From: Ophiothrix spiculata
Lineage: Eukaryota > Echinodermata > Ophiuroidea > Amphilepidida > Ophiotrichidae
Assembly (NCBI GenBank): GCA_000969725.1
Contig: JXSR01S034780.1
Strand: one strand, 5' to 3'
DNA: 23,317 bases
The notes beneath the pieces were generated by a model. That model was not told the origin of the DNA, searched no databases, and worked only from the letters and a program-made list of their open reading frames with translations. The translations under genes were made by a program, and so were the position numbers. Below, in pieces: positions 10,115 through 19,185 of this stretch; positions within the stretch are counted from its first letter, which is position 1; each line of letters starts with the position of its first letter.

Positions 10115-10236
10115 GGGGTCGCTTCAAAACTCAACCAGTTGTTCTGGGCGGTCCTGGGTGGTTCAACCGGAATAAACAATATAGCCAACCGCCCAAAACC
10201 GGCAGACCAACGCCGGTTGAGTTTTGAAGCCGCCCC
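10115..10236. mobile_element. 122-bp inverted-repeat element (MITE-like)
   Basis: The ends at 10115-10136 and 10215-10236 are inverted with 21 of 22 positions matching (GGGG-CGCTTCAAAACTCAACC). Further complementary G- and C-rich blocks (GGGCGGT, ACCGCCC) lie inside, so the unit can fold extensively. It is much richer in GC than its surroundings. No coding potential or clear flanking duplication is seen. Confidence 0.75.
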
Positions 10237-11308
10237 TTACCATACCGAATCCATGCATCCTGCAACAGTTTACGTCAGGCCTTGAAGGCATGTTTAATTG
10301 AAGAGGACGAATGGAATGGGCAAGAATAGACAAGTCTCCTCAGTGGTGTCAGCACTCGTATACTTTGGTGGGTATGGGACTTGCATTGAGTCGCTTGCCC
10401 ACCAGATTTTCACATACGAAGGTGAAAACATCTTTCATTGAATATGATGGCAAGGCATCGTCATTGCAGGTAGGATCCTATCATTTCAGTCCCTATCATG
10501 GCGGATGATGAATGAATGTTTTATTCAGATCATCACACAGAGCTACTTCCCATCAGACATGGTTATTTGCAGTACAGACATGTTTTTGTCACGTGCATCT
10601 CTCTGTTTTATGAAGTAATCATGCCCATTGGGCATAATATAGATTGCACATAAAGTGATTAGTGGTCTGATAATTCCCTGCGTCGTCCCGAAGGATTGTA
10701 TGAGTTAGGCAACAGTTAAGGTCACGAAGGTATATATATTATTTAGTCACAAGTAAATTCCCAGCACTCATCGTCATACGTGAGTACGTGGTAGGGAGTT
10801 GTGTACTGTCATCTCCAAGTTGATCGTATTTTAGGCAGCAGAATCCAAAGTATGTCTGACCAAAAGGCGTTTGTGTGTATATATATTAGACCGCTTAAAA
10901 AAAGTTCTTCATCTTCCCCTCCCTCCTCACTTTTTGGTGCTGCACCAATTTTTTTCTTTTTGCAAAAATGCTAATAAGATGTTTAAAACTGTGCTAAATC
11001 GTTGAGATATTAAGACCCCGCTTTCCTTTTTTAAGGATTTTTAAAAATGTTTTTAACATTGAAACTGTCATCAAACCAACATCTAGCCATAACACATAGA
11101 GTTAAAAGACAGCAACTTAATGAGCAGTCAACATCTACCAAGGGTAAACCCGGACCGAACAGGCTCCCCCCAACCTTAAAAAACCCTCCTTCCTCACATT
11201 TTGAGAAACCTTCGGACGAGAAACAACTTATTTTTTTATGTGGCCTTAATGTTGCGAGATGTCACAAAACGTTCTTGTGTATATTATGGCGCCAGTGGTG
11301 GTGTTAAA
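10237..11308. other. Unassigned interval
   Basis: A moderately GC-rich stretch at 10240-10480 holds a 65-codon frame (10311-10508). A possible splice donor CAG|GTAGGA lies at about 10471, but no family match is recognisable and the alternative frame is interrupted. The remainder is AT-rich with no supported feature. Confidence 0.35.
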
Positions 11309-11324
11309 GGGGGGGGGGGGGGGG
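11309..11324 (+). repeat. Run of 16 G
   Basis: An uninterrupted G tract, followed shortly by GGGGG at 11332-11336. It has guanine-quadruplex potential and is also a likely place for sequencing length error. Confidence 0.9.
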
Positions 11325-11836
11325 TATGGCAGGGGGTTACTTACCCCCGAAACAGATAAATATATTAACACTCAACTTGAGTAGAGAAATGACCTAAAAC
11401 AAGGCGGGGTCAAATCAAATTAGACCTAAACATCACGTTTTTTGACGCATTTGTGTCGTTGTCCCCTTACAGTACATGAGAAAATTTATCAAATTCGGAG
11501 TTCCATTTCACACCCAACAAGATTACCTGTCAAATCTGATCAAAAGCAACATGTGTTTCAGATATTTTCCTCATAATTGACCTTTACCATGTTTACATAA
11601 AAAAGTGGTTAAAACAATTTTATTCCAACTATACGAGCAACCGTGTAGAAAATACCATATAATGCATAATTTTTATCAATAGCAAAAAATCACTTACATT
11701 ATAATGGAAAAATTCCTTTCATACCTACGTTCCACTTTACATTTGCTTTCTCCTTTTTCAGATAATAAGGGTTCAAAGTCAGCTTTATCGGCAGGTCACG
11801 TCATTTGCATAGGACCTCAGTACACACTGGTTTTAT
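11325..11836. other. Unassigned AT-rich sequence
   Basis: No supported gene, repeat or RNA feature. Confidence 0.4.
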
Positions 11837-11997
11837 AGCTTGGTCACAATAATCGTACGAACAGCTTACGAGCAGTGTTTAGTCCATCGAATATGACCAC
11901 GCGCCGCCCTCGCTACTGCTTAACTCACTGCTCGTGGTCCTTTTAAACGGATAAAACACTGCTTGTAAGCTGTTCGTACGACTATTGTGACCAAGCT
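11837..11997. mobile_element. 161-bp element with 44-bp near-perfect inverted ends
   Basis: The arms at 11837-11880 and 11954-11997 match at 42 of 44 positions. They start AGCTTGGTCACAATA and contain CGTACGAACAGCTTAC. A second stem GACCACG / CGTGGTC (11895-11901, 11933-11939) nests in the loop. The sequence is noncoding. It resembles a miniature inverted-repeat transposon, and a transcript from either strand would form a long hairpin. Confidence 0.85.
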
Positions 11998-12091
11998 CTT
12001 AGGTGTGTAAATTAAGACCAGCAAACATCAAATGAATTCAAGTTTAAAAAAACCCCACCAAATAACAGTTTCTTGATAATTCTATGCATAT

Positions 12092-12352
12092 ACTTTAAAA
12101 TATTTTTGCCTGTCACATCTGGCTCATACGATGTTACAATCTAAAAGTAATACGAAGGGAGACAGATGAACGTATTGAAGTGGAAATACTGACGCACGAA
12201 AAAAAAAATCCCCGGTCCTTTGAGATTAACGTAACTGAATTTGACAGAGAGATAAATTGAAATTGTCATGATTCACTATTAGACACAGCCCGTGCAACAA
12301 TTTTGTCTAATATCAAATATTCATGCTTATTACATTCAAAATGATGAATATT
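12092..12352 (+). repeat. Dispersed repeat A, copy 2 (uninterrupted)
   Basis: This is a diverged copy of 3961-4153 plus 5268-5345. At the position where copy 1 holds the foldback transposon, this copy reads ATTAGACA (12278-12285) once, then runs on without an insert. It therefore serves as a paralogous empty site. An inverted pair ATTAGACA / TGTCTAAT (12278-12285, 12304-12311) sits at the insertion point. Confidence 0.75.
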
Positions 12353-12616
12353 ATTGCACCTGGTCCAATGATCCAATGTCTTTAACAACATTTGTTTCTA
12401 AATTATGTAGCAAAATAAACATATTGTATGCAAATTTGAATAAATGATAACCTGCTAATTGTAGACAAAAGACAACCTTTAATATGATGAAGTATAATTA
12501 TATTTAGAAACACAAAACATCGATTTTAGCATTTTCATAATTTGAATTTAGAGATGGCCAACATAGCAAAAATATTATGCAACATGGTACAAATTTCTTT
12601 TTATAACGCATTATTT
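12353..12616. other. Unassigned AT-rich sequence
   Basis: No supported feature. Confidence 0.35.
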
Positions 12617-12800
12617 ATTACCCTCGTCACGTTTAAATAATGTCAGGTCTGTTTCTAAACCCAACTGGTTGGGAATAACAGCGGTTGACATTAAAAGATT
12701 TAATGAAGCTAAATAAGAAGTCTCCAGACAGCAGACACATTTTAATAGTAAGTCACAGTTGGGCATTGTAATAGCTTCATAATATTAAGATTATCTTGAC
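12617..12800 (+). repeat. Dispersed repeat B, copy 1
   Basis: From AATGTCAGGTCTGTNTC through CAGCAGACACATT-type sequence to AATATTAAGATTATCTT it matches 18822-18975 closely. It carries AATGTCA (12639-12645) complementary to TGACATT (12686-12692), enclosing a tight CCCAAC / GTTGGG hairpin; both are retained in copy 2. The preceding ATTACCCTCGTCACG also occurs in copy 2, but about 350 bp away from the rest. It has no open frame. The type of repeat is unknown; a structured-RNA-derived SINE is one possibility. Confidence 0.75.
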
Positions 12801-14251
12801 TGCTTTAATTCAGCCTAGGTAAGTTAGTATGAACTTAAAATAATCTTAACCACTGGTGTCGCAAGTATTTTTCTCATTAATCTAAAAATATCGTACACTT
12901 TTTCACGCCAAGCAAAATTTACGCGCTACAATACTGACATTTGATGTCCCATACATGAAAACAGCCAACACCATCTGCAGTTTTGGCGTAATATGAGACT
13001 GCGGATGATGTTGATTCAAAACTAAAATTTTACTCATTTCGCCTCATATTTTTACAACGTGTTATGAAGTAATATAAACAGCATTGACTAAAACGTGAAT
13101 ACAATTCTTACATCAGGCAATATTACTGTTCGGGTGGTCTCAAGGTCTCGATGAACTAAAAGAGCAACATATGGAATTGTTACAGTTGTTGAATCATTAT
13201 GTTTGCGTTTCTTTATTTTGCTAAGCTAATAATACCAAAGAGTATCCACCCGCTGTTATAACGCCAGCCTAACAACGTAATTCTATTAAATCATTTCAAA
13301 TTCCGTTCGTGCGTTACTTATTAAATCTGAGTTTCTTCTTCAAAACAAATACACGCTTTAAGATTCAATAAAAACCGGAGGTAACGTTAAATTAAGCGCA
13401 AGTAGTAACCGGTGCGAGGTAAAGACCAAGGCGCACATGTTGCTAGGTCATATTGTTTTATTTGATCCGTTTTTTATCCGTATTATTTCATCATACAAGC
13501 AAACCAAACCGAAAACATGTAAGAAACGATAGATACTGAGGTACTTTGACCTAAATACATTATATTCGTAATTAAAGTGCACCATAATATTCGAGTTCCA
13601 ATTATGTTCTTTTTTGTTTTCTTAATGTAGAAATGTAGGCAAATATTTATTTTAAAAACACAAGATGTTTTTTCTTTAAAGTGGTCAAACTTAGTTGCAA
13701 TATCAATCGAAAAACCGTTAAAGTAAAGACTTTTAATCGAAACATCTCAGCAAATTAAAAATAGAACCATTTTCCCTCCAATACATTCTGAAATGTAAAA
13801 GCCGATAATTACTATATGGTAGAGTATCATTGTATGAACATACAATTTTGTTGTTCTGCTTTATTATTTGATCGTTTTGTAATAAAATCACTTGAACTTC
13901 AAATTTTAAAATTCACCGCCATCAATTAATTATGGGAATTTGAAAATATAATGATTTTTATTAGTATTATGGGAATTTGAACACAGTGTTTTTGTTTTTT
14001 TATTAGTAGTAACATAATGGGATGTAATTCATGTTAATGCTTTCTCTTTCTCACGCTTTGTGTTCCATTGAAACAAATGGTCGTTTAGAACAATCAATTC
14101 ATTAAAATTGTGCCAAATAATCCATCATGAATGTTGCACAATGACAATTTTTTTATATTTGTTCTTTGTCTTTTATTTTCGAGATTTTTTACTATGAAAC
14201 CCAAAACGCACTAGTATAATTGGTGCTTTAACTTTATATTACGGGAATTCT
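12801..14251. other. Unassigned AT-rich interval
   Basis: A two-copy imperfect tandem duplication of roughly 46 bp, each copy starting ATTATGGGAATTTGA, lies at about 13930-14010. Nothing else is recognisable. Confidence 0.4.
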
Positions 14252-14433
14252 ATTCTACATGTAGAATTGATTGATTGATTGGTTATTGATTGATTGACTG
14301 ACTGACTGACTGACTGACTTACTAACCGACCGACCGACCAACCGACCGACCGGTCGGACCGACCGACCGACCGACCGACCGGTCGGACCGACCTACCGAC
14401 CAATAGATCGATCGATCGATTGATTGGTTGATT
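14252..14433. repeat. Graded tetranucleotide repeat
   Basis: The tract begins with the 16-bp palindrome ATTCTACATGTAGAAT (14252-14267). It then changes stepwise through (GATT)n, (GACT)n, (GACC)n and (GATC)n and returns to GATT. Two CCGACCGGTCGG palindromes (14346-14357 and 14375-14386) interrupt it 29 bp apart. Successive point changes spreading through slippage would explain the pattern. Confidence 0.9.
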
Positions 14434-14513
14434 TTATTTGGTTCAATTCAGCATGAAAATAAGTAATATAAAGTAATATAAAACACAGTTTGAAGTCAAA
14501 TAATACATGATAC
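14434..14513. other. Spacer before foldback element
   Basis: AT-rich, with a short direct repeat AAGTAATATA twice near 14461-14480. Confidence 0.5.
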
Positions 14514-15403
14514 ATAAAGACTCCCAAAAAAGTATCGCCTCACCTCAAACAAATGGCTCCTGCGCAGATACGGAAGACGCAAACGTAATTTAAAGATAGT
14601 GTGCACAAGCGCTGGAGTTTCAGCTTTCATTTGACACTCTATTTCTGACAATTGACTGGGAAACACTGAAGTTAAGAACTTTAAAAACCCTCAAGGTCGA
14701 TTATTAAAAGTTGCAAATTTCATTTTTCACAGTACAAACCAGTAACGCAAACAAAAAGGATCGATATGAGATAAGTGAGTTTTGTCAATTAAGCACGCGG
14801 TCTTTCAAAAGCATGCGCCATTGGTGTCTAAGCATCATCTATCCAGTTATTTTTTTCTATAATTTTTCATTAATTCATTTTTCTTTTTGATAATAACCTA
14901 AGAAACGACATTTAATTGGTAGGCATTGCTAGCATTAAAGACATGGCACAATACCAGACCATATTAGAGGGCAAATAACGGTACACCATTTGTTTTTAAG
15001 GCTGGTATTGTCTACCACTTGAAACTGAAGTTTAGATCGTTTCTCATCATTAATAAGATGAAAAAAAAAATCTTGATGGATGATGCTTGGGACCCCATGA
15101 CGCATGCTTTCGAAAAACTGCGCGCTTCTGTGACCAAACTCACTCTCCTCATATCGATCATTAGTCTTGTGTTACTGGTTTGTACGGTGCAAAAATGAAA
15201 TTTGCAACTTTTATAAAACAACCTCAAGGGTTTCAAATGTTCATAACTTTGGTGTTTCTCAGTCAATTGTCAAAAATAGGGTGTCGAATGAAAGCTGAAA
15301 CTCCAGTGCTTGTGCACATAATCTTTAAGTTACGTTTGCGTCTTCCGTATTGGCGTAGGAGCCATTTGCTCGAGGTGAGGCGGTATTTTTTGGGAGTCTT
15401 TAT
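14514..15403. mobile_element. 890-bp foldback element with arms of about 400 bp
   Basis: The ends ATAAAGACTCCC (14514) and GGGAGTCTTTAT (to 15403) are inverted. Similarity runs inward through GCCTCACCTC, ACGGAAGACGCAAACGTAA, GGAGTTTCAGCTTTCATT, AAAGTTGCAAATTTCATTTT, ATCGATATGAG and GCATGCG. It reaches a weaker pair near 14918-14933 and 15001-15016. The arms look about 80% identical by eye and leave a loop of about 70 bp. Short open frames on both strands (15012-15266, 15180-15425) are by-products of the arm and match nothing I recognise. It is adjacent to the LINE at 15431. A non-autonomous DNA transposon is the best explanation; no clear target-site duplication was seen. Confidence 0.85.
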
Positions 15404-15419
15404 TAAACACACACAACAA

Positions 15420-17876
15420 AAATAAAAATAAAACTTGTTTCAGATTATCTGTTACACCCATCTGAAATACTACTTACTGGCGATTTTAACATTCATTTTG
15501 ACACATCGGATTCCTACTCAACTCGTTTTAAAGAATTGTTATTATCATATGGTCTTGTTCAACATGTAAATGAGCCAACACATCGTTCTGGACATTGTAT
15601 TGATTTTGTAATTACCAGAGATGCTCCTACTCCTTTTGTTTCAAATATAACTGTAAATCCGGGATTTAGTGACCATTTTTCTATTTCCTCCAATCTAAAC
15701 ATGAGAAGACCACCTTTACCTAAAATAAAACTCACAACTCGTCTGAAATGTATTGATGCTGAATTTTTTTGTCAGGATATTAACACCAACCTCTCTGACA
15801 TTGACTTTGAAAACAGTGATATCAATTACTCCGTTGAACTGTATGAAAATGCCCTACAAACAGCCTTAGAAAAGCATGCACCTGCTAAAACACGCAATAT
15901 CAAACTTTACTCAGAATCGCCATGGTTTACCGATGAAATCCGTGAAGCTAGAAAAATACGCCGTCAGTTGGAGCGCAAGTGGCGAAATAATGGAAAACTC
16001 GAAATTCATAGATTAGAATACCAGAACCAACGTTTCCGTGTTAAAGACTTAATCAAAAAAGCAAAAATCAATTACTACTCATCTCAAGTATATGAAAGCG
16101 CCGTCATGTTATTGATAAACTTCTGCACAAGTCAAAATATTCGTAAAACTTTCAGCTTTGATTCCACAAATAAATCATCGGATATGTCTTGTTTAATACC
16201 AAATTTATCGTATTTTTTACCAACCAACAACGAACAGATAAAGAAAGTAATTATGAAATCCCCCTCAAAATCATTTGAATTAGATCCGCTGCCGACATCA
16301 TTGATAAAAAACAACATTGATACTTTCGTACCTTATATAACCAATATTGTTAACAAATCCATTTCATCTGGAATATTTCCTCAAAGTCAGAAAATTGCCT
16401 ATGTACGTTCTCTAATCAAGAAACCCAGCTTGGACAAAGAAATTCTAAAAAACTACAGACCTATCTCAAATCTAAAGTTTCTTGGTAAAACTATTGAAAG
16501 GATTGTTTCAAACAGGATTTCAGAACATATCAGGACTTACTCACTATCATCAGACCCATACCAATCTGCATACAAACAATTTCACGGAAGAGAAACTGCC
16601 CTTCTTCGCGTCAATAGTGACATTCTTACATCACTTGATAATGGAAACATTACAGCCTTAATCCTTCTGGATTTAAGTGCAGCATTTGATACTGTTGACC
16701 ACAACTTACTTATATCACGACTACAACAATACATTGGCATCCAAGATGTGGCCCTTGAATGGTGCAAATCTTATCTTTGCAATAGGCCTCAATTTGTCCG
16801 GATTGGCACCTGCACTTCAAATCCCACTATACTCGACTACTCAGTGCCACAAAGGTTGGTCCTCGGACCACAATGGTTTACTGTATATACTTACCCTGTA
16901 CGTGAAATTATATTGAGACACAAATTGAATTACCATGTGTACGCTGATGACACACAGTTGTATCTTTCTTATAATTCTACCCAAGATGGTGCTGTTTCTG
17001 CCATTAACGTTCTTGAACATTGTATTAATGATATTCGTGAATGGATGAAATCAAATTTTCTTAAGCTTAATGATGAAAAAACGGAATTAATGCTTTTTGG
17101 ATCTCATCAACAACTATCCAAAGTAAATATCGATTATGTGAAAATTGGAAATTCAACTGTTACTCCAGTTTCCCAAGCTCGGAATCTAGGTGCTATTTTC
17201 GACACTTTTATGTCCATGAAACCTCACATCTCCAATGTTGTTCGCTGTTCTTCGTTTCATCTTCGCAACATCAGCAGAATTCGGAAATATCTCACCCGTG
17301 ATGCTACTGAACAACTTATTCACTCATTTATTACCTCACGCCTTGACAATAATAATGGCCTTCTGTATGGGCTGTCAGAAAACCAAATATATCGTCTTCA
17401 AAAAATTCAAAACACTGCTGCACGTATCCTAATTTTCACTAAAAAATCTTGTCATATTACACCTATTTTGAAGGAACTCCACTGGCTTCCAGTCTCTCAG
17501 TGAATTGTTTTCAAACTGTTATTACTTGTTTACAAATGTACTAATGATTTTGCACCATCATATCTGTCAGAATTATTATCGCCATATGTTCAAACTCGGA
17601 TGCTTCGATCAGGAAATAAACAACTTCTTCAACAGACAATGTCAAACCGGAAATGGGGCGACAGGTCATTTCTTGTCGCCGCGCCACAACTATGGCATAA
17701 ACTTCCACTTCAGATCAGGACTTCAAAAAATGTTACTTGTTTTAAGAAACTGTTAAAAACTCACCTCATGACAGAGTCATTTTCAAATGTTTAATTCGTT
17801 TTTAATTGTTTTTGTGCCATGAGCGCTCTTTGATGAGTGGATATGTGCCTTGTCGCTATTATTATTATTATTATTA
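15420..17876 (+). mobile_element. 5'-truncated CR1/L2-like non-LTR retrotransposon
   Basis: The element opens inside the endonuclease domain, just after the foldback element ends. It runs through reverse transcriptase and the conserved C-terminal segment, and closes with a short 3' UTR and an (ATT)n tail at 17857-17876. A short UTR with a simple-repeat tail rather than long poly(A) fits the CR1/L2/Crack-type group of the Jockey superfamily; the exact clade needs a tree. The body is damaged (see the ORF2 entry). The truncation point, near 15420-15430, lies in an A-rich junction, and no clear target-site duplication is visible. Confidence 0.9.
15431..17794 (+). pseudogene. LINE ORF2 remnant: endonuclease end plus reverse transcriptase
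   Basis: About 787 codons remain in one frame. Endonuclease remnants are LLTGDFNIH (from about 15470), PTHRSGHCIDFVITR, and the SDH motif at 15668-15676. Reverse transcriptase motifs follow: NYRPIS, LLDLSAAFDTVDH with its catalytic Asp at 16688-16690, and YADD at 16940-16951. The C-terminal LHWLPVSQ and LWHKLP ... LKTHL segments are also present. Damage is clear. The usual PQGS motif reads PQRL (16847-16858). A TGA at 17501-17503 splits LPVSQ from IVFKLLL, most simply a CGA-to-TGA change. At 16102-16134 the expected VIDKLLHK sequence lies in another frame, which indicates indels. The protein would have nicked DNA and copied the element's RNA at the target, but this copy should be inactive. 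The main uninterrupted block is 15536-17503; no true N-terminus exists here. Confidence 0.9.
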
Positions 17877-18072
17877 AAAATGCATCAGGCGATAAAAAAA
17901 TTTGGACCTCATTGGATCAAGTATTTGAGAGGTACCAATGAATTACACTTTTGAATTAAGAAATAGTTTTAATAAGCTTCAGACTTTTGGGGAGGGAATT
18001 CCATTCCGTTATTGCACTAAAATAAAAGATTGAAAAAGCATGACTTTTACTAACACCTGTATCGTACTTAAT
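17877..18072. other. Unassigned sequence
   Basis: No supported feature between the LINE tail and the next inverted-repeat element. Confidence 0.4.
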
Positions 18073-18326
18073 ATGTGATGGCTCACCCCAAAAGGGGGGA
18101 CTTTGCAGATGATATCAATTTTGATTTTATCATATCATCCGTTAAAGCATTTGTAAGCTTTAAAATGACACCTTACTTGTTGAAATTGATCAAGGCAATC
18201 CAATTTTACAACAGAAAATCTGCTGGAAATTCTTATTATTTTCTTTATTTTTTGCTGTCTATTTTCACCAGTTTCTCGAAAAGTGTTCTGTCGCAAAGTC
18301 CCCCTTGTCGGGGTGAGTCATCACAT
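18073..18326. mobile_element. 254-bp inverted-repeat element
   Basis: The ends (about 18073-18106 and 18293-18326) are inverted and match at roughly 30 of 34 positions: ATGTGATGGCTCACCCC, then an A- and G-rich run, then GGGGGACTTTGC. The AT-rich interior does not pair. A 102-codon frame (18075-18383) begins in one arm and ends beyond the other, has no recognisable motif, and looks incidental. I infer a MITE-like element. Confidence 0.75.
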
Positions 18327-18452
18327 CTTTACATTAGATACATGGATGTTACCAAGTCAGGAAGTCAATTTCTAAGAGAATAAATGGCTTCAATATTACC
18401 ATGGAAGATTTAAAAGGTTTTAATATAAAGGAATATTTCTTCTCAGCTATCT

Positions 18453-18467
18453 ATTACCCTCGTCACG
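18453..18467 (+). repeat. Dispersed repeat B, copy 2, short 5' part
   Basis: ATTACCCTCGTCACG is identical to 12618-12632 in copy 1, where it sits only a few bases before the main repeat. Here it is about 350 bp away, which suggests an insertion at 18468-18819. Confidence 0.6.
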
Positions 18468-18819
18468 TGGCTTTTGCATCGGGACATGAGATTAGAATAT
18501 CTTTTTTCTTTTCTCAAGAAGTAAGGGCTAAGAGTGAATTGTACAATTGTGTTGGGAGTGGCCATTTTTTTCTTTCTCTTTTCTTATTTTCTTTTCTATT
18601 TGGCCATCTTTTTCTTTCTCTTTTTCTTACTATCTTTTCTATTTTCGGCATCTTTTCAAAGATGCATTGCATGATTGGCCAGCATGCATAGATTAGCCAT
18701 TTCTGGCTATCCAGTTTGGTACTTTTGTATGAACTTGGAAGAGACCATGAGTTCATCATGGATCTAATGGCATGTGTCCGTCTCGGACCAACCGAAGTAA
18801 ACATACAAACAAACAAACA
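18468..18819 (+). mobile_element. Candidate retroposon insert with (AAAC)n tail
   Basis: This segment separates the two parts of repeat B copy 2. It ends in ACATACAAACAAACAAACAA, a simple-repeat tail like those of SINEs and truncated LINEs. Inside is a pyrimidine-rich tandem pair of about 43 bp (18560-18601 and 18602-18646), each starting GGCCAT. No target-site duplication, tRNA-like head or coding signature is visible. The alternative is that copy 1 suffered a deletion. Confidence 0.45.
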
Positions 18820-18821
18820 AT

Positions 18822-18975
18822 AATGTCAGGTCTGTGTCCAAACCCAACGGGTTGAGAATAACAGCAGTTGACATTAAAAGATGAAACTAAATAAGACGTC
18901 TCTAGACGGCAGACACATTAATAGGAAGTTACAGGTAGGAGATGTAATAGCTTTATAATATTAAGATTATCTTAA
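18822..18975 (+). repeat. Dispersed repeat B, copy 2, main part
   Basis: It matches 12639-12800, with small indels, roughly 85% by eye. The AATGTCA (18822-18828) / TGACATT (18869-18875) stem and the inner CCAAC-GG-GTTG hairpin are retained. Confidence 0.75.
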
Positions 18976-19185
18976 CTTTGATTATACTAGATAAATAGTG
19001 CAATCAAAAGTTACAGCCGTTTAAGTAAAGTTACCCAATTGTGATGTCGAACAAATTTGCTTCAACCATGTCAACATTAACTCTTTACTGTACAGCAGTG
19101 GGTAATATCTTATTGTTAGAGAGCCATATAGTTCGATCTTAAAGGAAAATCTCATTTAAAGAAATTAGTAGTAGAAAAATATACT
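18976..19185. other. Unassigned AT-rich sequence
   Basis: No supported feature. Confidence 0.35.

Noticed and set aside
15012-15425. Two frames on opposite strands
   Set aside because: Both arise within the right arm of the 890-bp foldback element and resemble no known protein.
17505-17756. 83-codon frame just after the LINE stop
   Set aside because: It is in the wrong frame. The real continuation of ORF2 follows the TGA in the original frame to 17794.
18075-18383. 102-codon frame
   Set aside because: It begins in one arm of an inverted-repeat element and runs beyond the other, with no recognisable protein features.
18514-18816. 100-codon minus-strand frame rich in Lys, Arg and Glu
   Set aside because: The charged stretch is the complement of the pyrimidine-rich tandem repeat at 18560-18646.
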